This document shows positions 16,827 through 25,862 of a DNA stretch of 64,000 bases, one piece after another. How positions within the stretch are numbered: the first letter of the stretch is position 1; every line of letters begins with the position of its first letter. Origin of the DNA: Pseudaminobacter sp047739745. GTDB taxonomy: Bacteria; Pseudomonadota; Alphaproteobacteria; Rhizobiales; Rhizobiaceae. Both the position numbers and the translations under genes were made by a program. The stretch is taken from NCBI RefSeq assembly GCF_047739745.1, contig NZ_JBLLVA010000004.1, positions 62,001-126,000 of the forward strand. Reading direction: 5' to 3'. Under the pieces are notes generated by a model. The model was not told the origin of the DNA and did no database searches. It worked only from the letters and a program-made list of their open reading frames with translations.

Positions 16827-17687
16827 TCACAGTCCCGCCTCCAGTGCTTCGCGGGCGCGGCGTCGCGCAGCCAACATGCCGTGCTTGGGCGCGAAGACGA
16901 ATGCAACAAGGAAGATCAACGTTTGCAGCACGACGATGATGCCGCCGGTGGCGCCGTCGAGGAAATAGCTGGCATAGGCGCCAACAAGGCTGGTCAGCGA
17001 ACCGATAGCGACGCTGATGGCAATCAGGCGGGGAAAGCGGTCGGTGAGAAGGTAGGCGGTGGCGCCGGGGGTCACCACCATGGCGATAACCAGGAACGCG
17101 CCGACCGTCTGCAAGGCCGCAACGGTGGAGGCCGAAAGCAGCGTGAAGAACAGCACTTTCAGCCAGTCAGGATTGAGGCCGATCGAGCGGGCATGGTTCT
17201 CGTCGAAGAAGGCGACCATCAAGTCCTTCCATTTGGCGAGCAGGATGGCCAGCGATACGCCACCGATGATGACGAGTTGCAGCGTGTCGCCCGGCGTGAC
17301 GGCGAGAATGTTGCCGAGCACGATGGTCTGGATGTTCACCGAGGCCGGCGACAGCGAAATCATGAACAGGCCGAAACCGAAGAAGGAGGTGAATATCAGC
17401 CCGATGATGGCGTCTTCCTTGAGCTTGGTGCGCTGATTGAGGAAGAGCATGGCCGCTGCCGCCAGACCGCCGGACAGGAACGCGCCGAAGGCGAAGGGCA
17501 AGCCCAGCATATAGGCGCCGGCCACACCTGGCACGATGGAATGCGAGAGCGCATCGCCGATCAGCGACCAGCCCTTCAGCATGAGATAGGCCGACAGGAA
17601 TGCGCAGACGCCACCGACGAGAGCGGAGACCCACATGGCGTTGACCATGTAGCCGTAGGCAAAGGGTTCCGTGAGCGTGGCGATCAT
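16827..17687 (-). CDS. sitC: manganese/iron ABC transporter permease SitC
   Basis: Second ABC-3 permease, 286 residues, paralogous to SitD: the shared stretch is YLMLKGWSLIGDALSHSIVP near residue 35-54, and later come VGAFLVIAMVVTPGATAYLL-type helices. Two different permease subunits are typical of SitABCD systems, in contrast to ZnuABC with one. Its start overlaps the sitB stop by 4 bp, so translation is coupled. Probably controlled with sitA by the Mur-box-like site at 19564-19580. Confidence 0.9.
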   Translation of the reverse strand: MIATLTEPFAYGYMVNAMWVSALVGGVCAFLSAYLMLKGWSLIGDALSHSIVPGVAGAYMLGLPFAFGAFLSGGLAAAAMLFLNQRTKLKEDAIIGLIFTSFFGFGLFMISLSPASVNIQTIVLGNILAVTPGDTLQLVIIGGVSLAILLAKWKDLMVAFFDENHARSIGLNPDWLKVLFFTLLSASTVAALQTVGAFLVIAMVVTPGATAYLLTDRFPRLIAISVAIGSLTSLVGAYASYFLDGATGGIIVVLQTLIFLVAFVFAPKHGMLAARRRAREALEAGL

Positions 17688-18589
17688 TTTTCCGCCTTGT
17701 CAGCGGGGGTGGCGTCGCGCGGATCGTCTGCCCCGCCATAGATGACGAAGGGGCGCTCATCATCGGTCAGCACGGTGACGCGGCGCGGATCGGCATCGGC
17801 GTGCAGCGCGGCGCCACCGAGAATGAACTCGCGCAGCACGCCGCCGAAGGCCTTTTCCAGATTGGCGCGGGTGAAGACCTCGCCGGTGGGACCGGCGGCG
17901 AGCACGGTGCGGTTGATCAGCACGGCGCGATCGCAAAAGCGCGGCACGCTGCCCAGATTGTGGGTGGAGACCAGCATCACCCGGCCTTCTGCGCGCAAGG
18001 CCTCTAAAAGCGCGATGATTGCTTCCTCAGTGCGAACATCCACGCCGGTGAATGGTTCGTCGAGCAGGATCACCCTGCCCTCCTGCGCCAGGGCGCGGGC
18101 GAGGAACACGCGCTTCTTCTGGCCACCGGAAAGCTCGCCGATCTGGCGCTTGCGATAATCGGCCATGCCGACACGCTCCAGCGCCTCGTCCACCGCCTTG
18201 CGGTCGATGGCCCTCGTCATGCGCAGCAAGTTCATGTGGCCGTAACGGCCCATCATCACGACGTCTTCGACCAGCACCGGAAAGTTCCAGTCGACATCCT
18301 CGCTTTGCGGAACATAGGCGACCGCGTTGCGCTTCAGCGCCCGGGCAGCCGGCTCGCCGAATATCTCCACCTTGCCGGCGGCGAGCGGCACGAAGCCCAT
18401 GATCGACTTGAAAAGCGTCGACTTGCCGCTGCCGTTGACTCCGACCAGCGCGGTAATGGTGCCGGTCGGGATGGCGAAGCTGGCGTTGCGCAGGGCCGTA
18501 TGCCCGTTGCGATAGCTGACGGTGATGTTCTCGACACGCAAACCGCCGGCGGAAGTCTTGGCGGCGGTTCGTGGTGCGACAAGGTTCAT
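17684..18589 (-). CDS. sitB: manganese/iron ABC transporter ATP-binding protein SitB
   Basis: 301-residue ATPase of the metal importer. Walker A GVNGSGKST at 50-58, signature LSGGQ at 153-157, Walker B VILLDEP from 173, switch His in STHNLGS. The segment YVPQSEDVDWNFPV carries the Q-loop and the DVDWxFP sequence characteristic of the manganese/zinc ATPase group. A C-terminal tail of about 45 residues after the ATPase core is Asp-rich and may be disordered. It overlaps sitA by 4 bp and sitC by 4 bp. Confidence 0.93.
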   Translation of the reverse strand: MNLVAPRTAAKTSAGGLRVENITVSYRNGHTALRNASFAIPTGTITALVGVNGSGKSTLFKSIMGFVPLAAGKVEIFGEPAARALKRNAVAYVPQSEDVDWNFPVLVEDVVMMGRYGHMNLLRMTRAIDRKAVDEALERVGMADYRKRQIGELSGGQKKRVFLARALAQEGRVILLDEPFTGVDVRTEEAIIALLEALRAEGRVMLVSTHNLGSVPRFCDRAVLINRTVLAAGPTGEVFTRANLEKAFGGVLREFILGGAALHADADPRRVTVLTDDERPFVIYGGADDPRDATPADKAEK

Positions 18590-19485
18590 TGGACCAGCGC
18601 CTTGTTGATCGTCTCGGTGGTGACGCGCAACAGGTCGAGGTAAGTCGGTACCGGCCCATTGGCATCGCTCAAGGAGTCGACATAGAGCACGCCGCCATAT
18701 TTGGCACCGGTCTCACGCGCGGCCTGCTCCGCCGGCGCGGCCGAAACCGTGCTTTCAGAGAACACCGCCGGAATGTCGTTGGCCTTGACCGCGTCAATGA
18801 CCTTGCGGACCTGTTGCGGCGTGCCCTGTTGGTCGGCGTTGATCGGCCACAGATAGAGTTCCTTGAGGCCGAAATCGCGCGCCAGATAGGAAAAGGCGCC
18901 TTCGCTGGTGACCAGCCAGCGGCGCGCTTCGGGAATGCCGGCGATCCGGGCGCGGATCGGCTCGATCGTCGCCTTGATCTTCTCCGAATAAGCGGCGGCG
19001 TTCTGCGCATAGACCTCGGCATTCTTCGGATCCTGCTCGGCAAAGGCCTTGCGAATATTCTCGACATAGATCAGCGCGGCATCCGGCGACATCCAAGCGT
19101 GCGGGTTGGGCTTGCCGGTATAGGGCCCCTCGGCGATGCCCATCGGCTCGACGCCCTCGGAGACGACGACGCCCGGCACTTCGTCCAGATTGGCGAAGAA
19201 TTTCTCGAACCAGAGTTCGAGATTGAGGCCGTTCCACAAAATAAGATCGGCCTTCTGTGCCTTGATCAGGTCACCCGGCGTCGGCTGGTAGTTGTGGATC
19301 TCGGCATTGGGCTTGGTGATCGACTCGACGTTGGCGGCATCGCCAGCCACGTTCCGGGCAATGTCGGCGATCACCGTGAAGGTGGTGACGACGGTCATCG
19401 TGTCATCCTTGGCTTCACCCTCCGCCGAGCAAGCGGCTAGCGCGAGGAGAAGAGCGGAGACGAGAAAGGCGCGGATGAAGGTCAT
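18586..19485 (-). CDS. sitA: manganese/iron ABC transporter substrate-binding lipoprotein SitA
   Basis: Cluster A-I metal-binding protein, 299 residues. The first 18 residues form a lipoprotein signal ending LALAAC, with the lipidated Cys at 19. Metal ligands of the family are visible as H64 (EIHNYQPTPGD) and H129 (NPHAWMSPD), and later acidic candidates lie in SEGAFSYL and FSESTVSA. There is no His-rich loop of the kind seen in ZnuA, which favours Mn/Fe over Zn. The ATG at 19485 was preferred to one at 19524, which would put 13 residues ahead of the signal. First gene of the sit operon. Confidence 0.92.
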   Translation of the reverse strand: MTFIRAFLVSALLLALAACSAEGEAKDDTMTVVTTFTVIADIARNVAGDAANVESITKPNAEIHNYQPTPGDLIKAQKADLILWNGLNLELWFEKFFANLDEVPGVVVSEGVEPMGIAEGPYTGKPNPHAWMSPDAALIYVENIRKAFAEQDPKNAEVYAQNAAAYSEKIKATIEPIRARIAGIPEARRWLVTSEGAFSYLARDFGLKELYLWPINADQQGTPQQVRKVIDAVKANDIPAVFSESTVSAAPAEQAARETGAKYGGVLYVDSLSDANGPVPTYLDLLRVTTETINKALVQ

Positions 19486-19563
19486 GAAAATCTCGCTGAA
19501 CAGGCTGCGACCATACGCAGCCACACCGCCACATAGAGTGCCGGCACTCGCCTGTCAATGCAA

Positions 19564-19580
19564 TTGCAAATCGTTTGCAA
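19564..19580. promoter_or_regulatory. Mur-box-like operator between sitA and mur
   Basis: TTGCAAA-TCG-TTTGCAA is a perfect 7-bp inverted repeat with a 3-bp spacer, preceded by a further TGCAATTGCA. TGCAA-type repeats are the known binding feature of rhizobial Mur upstream of sitA. It lies 79 bp before sitA and 131 bp before mur, so it may control either or both. Confidence 0.7.
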
Positions 19581-19710
19581 GAAGAACCTGAAAAGACGGT
19601 AGCTCGATACCGGCGAAAGACGTGGACAACTCCCGGTTTTCCGTGATGCTGTCGAGCCTTGTGGGCCGCGATCTTTGCAACTGAGTGTCATCTGGCGCAT
19701 AGTCGCCGGC

Positions 19711-20142
19711 ATGGCGAAGCAGAAAATCCAGAAGCCCGACTATGAGCGGATGCTGCGCAAGGCAGGCGTGCGAATCACCCGCCCGCGCCGCATCATCATC
19801 GAAATCCTCGCCGGCACTGACGACCATCCCGACGCGCTCGAGATCTTTCGCCGGGCATCGGCAATCGACGCCAGCATTTCGCTCTCGACCGTCTATCGCA
19901 CGACAAAACTGCTGGAGCGCCTCGGGGCCATCCATCGCCACGCCTTTGAAGGCGGCCCTTCCCGCTTCGAACAAGCTCAGGGCGAGCATCACGACCATTT
20001 GATCGATCTCGATACGGGCGACGTGATCGAGTTCAAGTCTGATCGGATCGAGCATCTGCAAAACGAAATCGCCGAGGCGCTGGGCTACGATATCGTGCAT
20101 CACCGCCTCGAACTCTACGGCCGCCGACGCAAATCGCGCTGA
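19711..20142 (+). CDS. mur: Fur-family regulator, probably Mur (manganese uptake regulator)
   Basis: 143 residues: an N-terminal winged helix (about 12-80: RITRPRRIIIEIL, SLSTVYRTTKLLE) and a C-terminal metal-binding and dimerisation domain with HHDH (93-96) and HRLELYGRR at the end. No CxxC structural zinc motif is present, as expected for Mur/Fur and unlike Zur. Divergent placement from sitABCD is the classical rhizobial Mur arrangement, in which Mn-loaded Mur represses sit. The ATG at 19711 starts the family's MAKQK-type sequence; an upstream in-frame start at 19675 would add 12 residues. Confidence 0.88.
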   Translation: MAKQKIQKPDYERMLRKAGVRITRPRRIIIEILAGTDDHPDALEIFRRASAIDASISLSTVYRTTKLLERLGAIHRHAFEGGPSRFEQAQGEHHDHLIDLDTGDVIEFKSDRIEHLQNEIAEALGYDIVHHRLELYGRRRKSR

Positions 20143-20260
20143 TATCAGAGGCATTTCACGAGAACGGACGCCTTCAGCCGGTGTGTTGACGGCACAGCCT
20201 TGCAGGGCAATCATCACGACCGAACCTGTCGTTCACTTGAATTTCATTCGGGACACGGAC

Positions 20261-21682
20261 ATGGAAAAAGCCGAAATCGGCCTGATCGGCCTTGGCGTGA
20301 TGGGCTCAAACCTCGCCCTCAACATTGCCGAAAAAGGTCACGCGGTCGCCGTCTTCAACCGAACCACCGCGCGCACCGGCGCCTTCTTCGAAGCGGCGGG
20401 CGACCTCAGGAAGATGATCGTGCCTTGCACGACACTGACTGAGCTGACGAAATCGATCCGGCCGCCGCGGCCGATCATCCTCATGGTGCCGGCGGGCCCG
20501 GTTGTCGATGAGCAGATCGCAGCGCTGCGCGAGGAACTGTCTTCCGGCGATATCATCATCGATGCCGGCAATGCCAATTTCCGCGACACCGTCCGCCGGT
20601 TCGCGGAACTTGAAAATTCCGGACTGACCTTTATCGGCATGGGAGTTTCGGGCGGCGAGGAAGGCGCGCGCCACGGGCCTTCGATCATGATCGGCAGCAC
20701 CGAGGAAGCCTACGCCAGAGTGGAGAAGATACTTCTCGACATCTCGGCGAAATATGAGGGCGAACCCTGCGCCGCCCGTCTCGGTCCGAACGGTGCGGGA
20801 CATTTCGTCAAGACGATCCATAACGGCATCGAATATGCCGATATGCAGATGATCGCCGATATCTACGGGGTCTTGCGCGACGGGCTCGGCATGAAGCCGG
20901 ACGAGATTGGGGCGGTGTTTGCCGAGTGGAACAAGGGCCGGCTCAATTCCTATCTGATCGAAATCACCGCGGCGGTGCTTGGCGTCACTGACCAGAAGAC
21001 CGGCCAGCCGATCGTCGACGTGATCCTCGACCGCGCCGGCCAGAAGGGCACAGGCAAATGGTCGGCGATCGAGGCACAGACGCTCGGCGTTTCGGCGACC
21101 GCAATCGAGGCGGCGGTCTCGGCTCGCATCCTGTCGTCACTGAAGGATGAGCGGCTTGCCGCACAGCAGGCCTATGGGGGCGGCCGCTTCGCGAAATTCG
21201 AAGGAGACCGCGGCGCCGTGCTGCGGGACCTCGAACTGGCGCTGTTTGCCGGCAAGATCGCGGCTTACGCGCAGGGCTTTGCCGTCATGGACGCGGCATC
21301 CAGGGAATTCGGCTGGAACCTGCCAATGCCGACCATCGCCAAGATCTGGCGCGCCGGCTGCATCATCCGTTCACAGTTCCTCGGAACGTTGGCGGAAGCA
21401 TTCGAGGAGAGCGAGAATCTCGCCAATCTGCTGATGGCACCGGCTTTCGTGGGAATGATGGGGCAGGCGCATCCATCCCTGCGCCGCATCGTGGCCCGAG
21501 CCGCCGAAGCAGGCCTGCCGATGCCGGCACTGTCTTCCGCGCTCGCTTATTTCGACCTTTATCGCCAGGGGCGCGGCACCTCCAATCTGATCCAGGCGCA
21601 GCGCGATTATTTCGGCGCACACGGCTTCGAGCGCATCGACAGCAAGGGCGCCTTCCACGGGCCTTGGGCCGGTGGCGGCTGA
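20261..21682 (+). CDS. gnd: 6-phosphogluconate dehydrogenase, decarboxylating
   Basis: Oxidative pentose phosphate enzyme: 6-phosphogluconate plus NADP+ to ribulose-5-phosphate, CO2 and NADPH. The 473-residue protein matches the long Gnd class. The nucleotide motif GLGVMGS is at 10-16, the substrate loop GMGVSGGEEGARHGPSIM at 127-144, and the active-site set K184, H187, N188 and E191 lies in FVKTIHNGIEY. The C-terminal tail ends with the FHGPW sequence that enters the partner active site. The ATG at 20261 begins the Rossmann domain; an upstream in-frame ATG at 20183 would add 26 unrelated residues. It seems monocistronic and ends at a bidirectional terminator. Confidence 0.96.
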   Translation: MEKAEIGLIGLGVMGSNLALNIAEKGHAVAVFNRTTARTGAFFEAAGDLRKMIVPCTTLTELTKSIRPPRPIILMVPAGPVVDEQIAALREELSSGDIIIDAGNANFRDTVRRFAELENSGLTFIGMGVSGGEEGARHGPSIMIGSTEEAYARVEKILLDISAKYEGEPCAARLGPNGAGHFVKTIHNGIEYADMQMIADIYGVLRDGLGMKPDEIGAVFAEWNKGRLNSYLIEITAAVLGVTDQKTGQPIVDVILDRAGQKGTGKWSAIEAQTLGVSATAIEAAVSARILSSLKDERLAAQQAYGGGRFAKFEGDRGAVLRDLELALFAGKIAAYAQGFAVMDAASREFGWNLPMPTIAKIWRAGCIIRSQFLGTLAEAFEESENLANLLMAPAFVGMMGQAHPSLRRIVARAAEAGLPMPALSSALAYFDLYRQGRGTSNLIQAQRDYFGAHGFERIDSKGAFHGPWAGGG

Positions 21683-21709
21683 GCATCCGGCTAGGATCAA
21701 TCCCAACGA

Positions 21710-21742
21710 AAAACCCCGCCGGATCGCTCCGGCGGGGTTTTT
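21710..21742 (+). terminator. bidirectional intrinsic terminator between gnd and rpsA
   Basis: CCCCGCCGGA (21714-21723) pairs perfectly with TCCGGCGGGG (21728-21737) around a TCGC tetraloop and is followed by TTTTT; A-residues on the left give a T-run on the other strand. It can stop both converging genes. Confidence 0.92.
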
Positions 21743-21762
21743 GCAATCAGTCGCGACGAAGA

Positions 21763-23469
21763 TCAGTCTTCCTTGTTGCCGCGGTTCTTCAGCGCCGCGC
21801 CGAGGATGTCGCCGAGCGAAGCGCCGGAGTCGGTTGAACCATACTGGGCGACCGCCTGCTTTTCCTCTGCGATTTCCAGCGCCTTGATCGAGACCTGGAT
21901 CTTGCGGGTCTTCTTGTCGAAGGCGATGACGCGGGCATCGACCTTCTGACCGACGGTGAAGCGCTCGGGGCGCTGCTCGTCGCGATCGCGCGAAAGGTCG
22001 TTGCGCTTGATGAAGGTTTCGATGTCGTGGTCGACAAGCCGAACCTCAAGCCCCCCGTCCTTGACGCCGATCACTTCGCAGGTCACCACCGCATTCTTGC
22101 GCAGATCGCCCGAAGAGGCGGCCTCGCCTACCGAATCACGCGAGAGCTGCTTGACGCCAAGCGAGATGCGCTCCTTGTCGATATCGACATCGAGCACCTG
22201 CGCCTTGACGATGTCGCCGCGATTGTACTCTTCGATGACCTGCTCGCCCGGACGGTTCCAGTCGAGGTCGGAAAGGTGGACCATGCCGTCCACGTCGCCT
22301 TCCAGGCCGATGAACAGGCCGAACTCGGTCTTGTTCTTGACCTCGCCTTCGACCTCGGCACCGACCGGATGGTCGCGCGCGAAGGCTTCCCACGGATTCT
22401 CCAGCGTCTGCTTGAGTCCGAGCGAAATGCGGCGCTTGGCCGGATCGACCTCGAGAACGACGACATCGACTTCCTGCGTCGTGGAGAGGATCTTGCCCGG
22501 ATGCACGTTCTTCTTCGTCCACGACATTTCCGAAACGTGAATGAGGCCCTCGATGCCCGGCTCCAGCTCGACGAACGCGCCGTAGTCGGTGATGTTGGTG
22601 ACCGTGCCGGTGATCTTCTTGCCGATCGGGAACTTGGTGCCGATATCGCTCCAGGGGTCGCTCTCGAGCTGCTTCATGCCGAGCGAGATGCGGTGAGTTT
22701 CCTGATTGATGCGGATGATCTGCACCTTGACCGTCTGACCGATCGACAGGATCTCGGTCGGATGGTTGACGCGGCGCCAGGCCATGTCGGTGACATGCAG
22801 CAGGCCATCGATGCCGCCGAGATCGACGAACGCACCATAGTCGGTGATGTTCTTGACGACACCCTCGACCACCTGGCCTTCTTCGAGGTTCTGCACGATC
22901 TCCGAACGCTGTTCGGCGCGGCTCTCCTCGAGCACGGTGCGGCGCGACACGACGATGTTGCCGCGACGGCGATCCATCTTCAGGATCTCGAAGGGCTGCG
23001 GGTTGTGCATCAGCGGGGTGACGTCGCGGATCGGCCGGATGTCGACCTGGCTGCGCGGCAGGAAGGCCACGGCGCCGTCCAGATCGACGGTGAAGCCGCC
23101 CTTGACCTGGTTGAAGATGACGCCCTCGACGCGCTCACCCTTGTTGAACTTTTCTTCGAGCTTGACCCAGCTCTCCTCGCGACGAGCCTTGTCGCGCGAC
23201 AGCATGGCTTCGCCCAGCGCGTTCTCGATGCGCTCGACATAGACCTCGACCGTATCGCCGACCTTGAGCTGGCCGTCCTTGGCCTTGGCGCCGAATTCCT
23301 TCAGCGGCACACGGCCCTCGACCTTGAGGCCGACATCGATGATGGCCATGTCCTTTTCGATCGCCGTGACGGTGCCGCGGACGACCTGACCCTCACCCGA
23401 ATGACCGTCGGAAAAGGATTCTTCGAGCAGGCTCGCGAAATCGTCGCGAGTGGGGTTTGCTTGTGACAT
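21763..23469 (-). CDS. rpsA: 30S ribosomal protein S1
   Basis: 568-residue mRNA-binding ribosomal protein with six S1 (OB-fold) repeats. Repeat boundaries can be followed by recurring segments such as ITDYGAFVDLGGIDGLLHVTDM, NITDYGAFVELEPGIEGLIH and EFGLFIGLEGDVDGMVHLSD in shortened form. The C-terminus ends in a short charged tail GAALKNRGNKED. The ATG at 23469 has AGGAGAAC 6 bp upstream. Reading further upstream is open for 59 codons but unlike S1. Located after aroA and cmk on the same strand, as in most proteobacteria. Confidence 0.96.
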   Translation of the reverse strand: MSQANPTRDDFASLLEESFSDGHSGEGQVVRGTVTAIEKDMAIIDVGLKVEGRVPLKEFGAKAKDGQLKVGDTVEVYVERIENALGEAMLSRDKARREESWVKLEEKFNKGERVEGVIFNQVKGGFTVDLDGAVAFLPRSQVDIRPIRDVTPLMHNPQPFEILKMDRRRGNIVVSRRTVLEESRAEQRSEIVQNLEEGQVVEGVVKNITDYGAFVDLGGIDGLLHVTDMAWRRVNHPTEILSIGQTVKVQIIRINQETHRISLGMKQLESDPWSDIGTKFPIGKKITGTVTNITDYGAFVELEPGIEGLIHVSEMSWTKKNVHPGKILSTTQEVDVVVLEVDPAKRRISLGLKQTLENPWEAFARDHPVGAEVEGEVKNKTEFGLFIGLEGDVDGMVHLSDLDWNRPGEQVIEEYNRGDIVKAQVLDVDIDKERISLGVKQLSRDSVGEAASSGDLRKNAVVTCEVIGVKDGGLEVRLVDHDIETFIKRNDLSRDRDEQRPERFTVGQKVDARVIAFDKKTRKIQVSIKALEIAEEKQAVAQYGSTDSGASLGDILGAALKNRGNKED

Positions 23470-23617
23470 ATGTTCTCCTGGAACGTCCCTCGGGACAGGC
23501 GCCGTTGGTTCGTGTTGCGTTAACCTGCCGGCATTCCGGGCCAAGAGGCCCTGGTGCCGCTTTTCGCGGCCGATCCGGCGCATGAAGACTGCTGGCAGGC
23601 TGGTTACGGTCCGAAAC

Positions 23618-24271
23618 TCAGACCTCGCTTCTCCTGGCGAGAGCATCGTCCACGATATCCCTAGCCTTGAGAAACGCGGTTTCTATAGCCATTTCCGACG
23701 TATCGAGCAAGTACGCATCGCTGGCTGGCTTGAGCGGCGAGTCGGCACGGCTCATGTCGCGCTCGTCACGGCGCAGTATGTCCGCCAGTATATCTGTGAG
23801 TTCGGCGCTGCCACCATTGGCCCTTATCTCGGCGGTACGGCGCTCGGCCCGCACCGGTGCGCTCGCGGTAACGTAAAGCTTCACATCCGCATCGGGACAG
23901 ACGACGGTGCCGATGTCGCGACCGTCAAGCACCGCACCGGACGGCTGGGCGGCGAATTCGCGCTGCTTGTCAACGAGGATCCGCCGCACCGCCGGAATGA
24001 CCGCCACTTTCGACGCCGCCTCGCCGACCCCATGGGCCGAGAGCACTGCCCTGTCGAGCCCGCCGAGGTCGACGAGCCGCGCCGCCTCGATGGCGTGGCC
24101 CTCGTCATCAGGCGACCAGCCTTTCGCCAAGAGCATATGCGCGACCGCGCGGTAGGTCAGTCCCGTATCGAGATGCGGCAGATGGTAATGCGCCGCCAGA
24201 AGCCTGGCCAGCGTGCCCTTGCCGGAGGCCGCGGGGCCGTCGATGGCTATAACGAGACGCGTATTCGACAT
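23618..24271 (-). CDS. cmk: cytidylate kinase
   Basis: 217-residue nucleoside monophosphate kinase that makes CDP and dCDP from CMP and dCMP. The P-loop GPAASGKGT spans 12-20, followed by HLDTGLTYRAVA (the CMP site), DGRDIGTVV and RRDERDMSR in the lid region. The gene lies 37 bp after aroA, in a gap carrying a half-copy of the palindromic repeat, and 148 bp before rpsA. The order aroA-cmk-rpsA suggests one transcription unit, with extra rpsA promoters likely in the 148-bp gap. Confidence 0.95.
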   Translation of the reverse strand: MSNTRLVIAIDGPAASGKGTLARLLAAHYHLPHLDTGLTYRAVAHMLLAKGWSPDDEGHAIEAARLVDLGGLDRAVLSAHGVGEAASKVAVIPAVRRILVDKQREFAAQPSGAVLDGRDIGTVVCPDADVKLYVTASAPVRAERRTAEIRANGGSAELTDILADILRRDERDMSRADSPLKPASDAYLLDTSEMAIETAFLKARDIVDDALARRSEV

Positions 24272-24275
24272 TATG

Positions 24276-24305
24276 CACCCCCCTCTGCCCTGCCAGGCAT
24301 CTCCC
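24276..24305. repeat. solo half-copy of the palindromic intergenic repeat
   Basis: CACCCCCCTCTGCCCTGCC from 24276 and the following CATCTCCC match the left arm of the element at 8336 with few changes, but no second arm follows. It sits in the short aroA-cmk gap. Confidence 0.6.
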
Positions 24306-24308
24306 GGG

Positions 24309-25658
24309 TCACACTGCCGCCTCGATTCTCGCGCCGAGGCCGGCCATCAAGCCCATGAATTCCGGGAAACTGGTGGCGATCATAGTCTGGTCGTCGATTG
24401 TCACCGGCCTTTCGGAGGCAAGCCCCAGGACAAGAAAACTCATGGCAATGCGGTGATCGAGGTGGGTCTTGACCGTACCGCCCCCGAGGCCCTTGCCGCC
24501 CGGGCGGCCGCGCACGATGAGCGAGGCTTCGCCCTCGTCGCAATCAATGCCGTTCGCCTTCAACCCTTCGGCGACGGCCGAGAGCCGATCGGATTCCTTC
24601 ACACGAAGCTCTTCAAGCCCCGGCATGCGCGTCTCGCCCTCGGCAAAGGCCGCCGCGATCGCAAGCACAGGATATTCATCGATCATCGAGGGCGCGCGCT
24701 CTGCCGGCACGGTGACGCCCTTGAGTTCGGACGAACGCACATGCAGGTCGGCAACGTCCTCGCCGCCCGCCATGCGCCGGTTCAGCAACTCGATCGAAGC
24801 CCCCATCTCCAGAAGTGTGGTGATCAGGCCGGTGCGGGTCGGGTTCATCAGCACGTTCTCGATGGTGATGTCGGAGCCTGGCACGATCAGTGCCGCGACC
24901 AGCGGAAAGGCCGCCGATGACGGATCGCCCGGCACGGCGATGACCTGACCGGTGAGTTTGCCCTGCCCTTCGATACGGATATGGCGCACGCCATCCTTGT
25001 CGGTTTCCACCTCAAGATTGGCGCCGAAACCCTGCAGCATCTTCTCGGTATGGTCACGCGTCATCACCGGCTCGACGACCGTGGTGATGCCCGGCGTATT
25101 GAGGCCGGCAAGCAGCACCGCCGACTTGACCTGGGCGGAAGCCATCGGCACGCGGTAGGTGATGGGCGCGGCATGTTTGGGACCGCGCAGCGTTATCGGC
25201 ATGCGGTCACCCGGGGCGGCCTTCAGCACCTGCACGCCCATTTCGCGCAGCGGATCGAGCACGCGGCCCATCGGCCGGCCGGAGAGCGAGGCGTCACCGA
25301 TGAAGGTGGTTTCCATGTCATAGGTGCCGACCAAGCCCATGGTGAGGCGCGAGCCGGTGCCGGCATTGCCGAAGTCCAGCGGGGCTGCCGGCTCGAGCAG
25401 GCAGCCATTGCCGGTGCCCTGGATGACCCATTCGGGGCCGCGCTTTTCCAGATGGGCGCCCATAGCCTTCATCGCCTCGCCGGTGCGCAGCACGTCCTCG
25501 CCTTCGAGCAAGCCGGTGATGCGGGTTTCGCCGGAGGCGAGCCCGCCGAACATGAAGGAGCGGTGTGAAATAGACTTGTCGCCGGGCATCCGAACGGTAC
25601 CCGACAAAGCCGGCGATTTGCGCGCGATTGCGGGCTGCGGAACTTCTTCATGCGACAT
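24309..25658 (-). CDS. aroA: 3-phosphoshikimate 1-carboxyvinyltransferase (EPSP synthase, class II)
   Basis: Shikimate-pathway enzyme joining phosphoenolpyruvate and shikimate-3-phosphate. The 449-residue protein is plainly of the CP4-like class II: PGDKSISHRSFMFGG (25-39), ASAQVKSAVLLAGLNTPG, RDHTEKMLQGFGANL, SMIDEYPVLA and ELRVKESDRL. The ATG at 25658 begins MSHEE, which lines up with the CP4 start; further upstream only a TTG is available. A notable change is GNAGTG with Gly at position 100, where CP4 has Ala100, the residue tied to glyphosate insensitivity. Divergent from the FYDLN protein gene. Confidence 0.96.
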   Translation of the reverse strand: MSHEEVPQPAIARKSPALSGTVRMPGDKSISHRSFMFGGLASGETRITGLLEGEDVLRTGEAMKAMGAHLEKRGPEWVIQGTGNGCLLEPAAPLDFGNAGTGSRLTMGLVGTYDMETTFIGDASLSGRPMGRVLDPLREMGVQVLKAAPGDRMPITLRGPKHAAPITYRVPMASAQVKSAVLLAGLNTPGITTVVEPVMTRDHTEKMLQGFGANLEVETDKDGVRHIRIEGQGKLTGQVIAVPGDPSSAAFPLVAALIVPGSDITIENVLMNPTRTGLITTLLEMGASIELLNRRMAGGEDVADLHVRSSELKGVTVPAERAPSMIDEYPVLAIAAAFAEGETRMPGLEELRVKESDRLSAVAEGLKANGIDCDEGEASLIVRGRPGGKGLGGGTVKTHLDHRIAMSFLVLGLASERPVTIDDQTMIATSFPEFMGLMAGLGARIEAAV

Positions 25659-25805
25659 GACGGCACCTGCTGCGGATTGCGACAAAATCGGTGTATTTCC
25701 CGATGTTGCGGGGGTCTCCTAGCATGGCAGAAGGAGCCGGTCATCCCCTCAGCACGGTCCGCGCCAGCTTCGTTTTGCGCCTCGCGCGGGTGCGGTCTTT
25801 TCACT

Positions 25806-25834
25806 TTGACAGCGCTGCAAACTGCGGTTATGGG
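25806..25834 (+). promoter_or_regulatory. candidate sigma-70 promoter for the FYDLN protein gene
   Basis: TTGACA (25806-25811) and TATGGG (25829-25834) are separated by 17 bp. A start of transcription near 25841 would leave a short leader before the GTG at 25863. The -10 box is only partly canonical. Confidence 0.45.
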
Positions 25835-25862
25835 GACCAGACTTTCAAGACGAGGCTCGACG

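Noticed and set aside
16611..17741. 376-codon frame opposite the sitC/sitD permease genes
   Set aside because: The translation is rich in His, Gln, Asp and Arg without any domain; the opposite strand encodes clear membrane proteins with overlapping starts.
22027..23466. 479-codon open frame antisense to rpsA
   Set aside because: It lies wholly opposite a certain ribosomal gene, has no domain, and is of the kind produced by codon bias in GC-rich genes.
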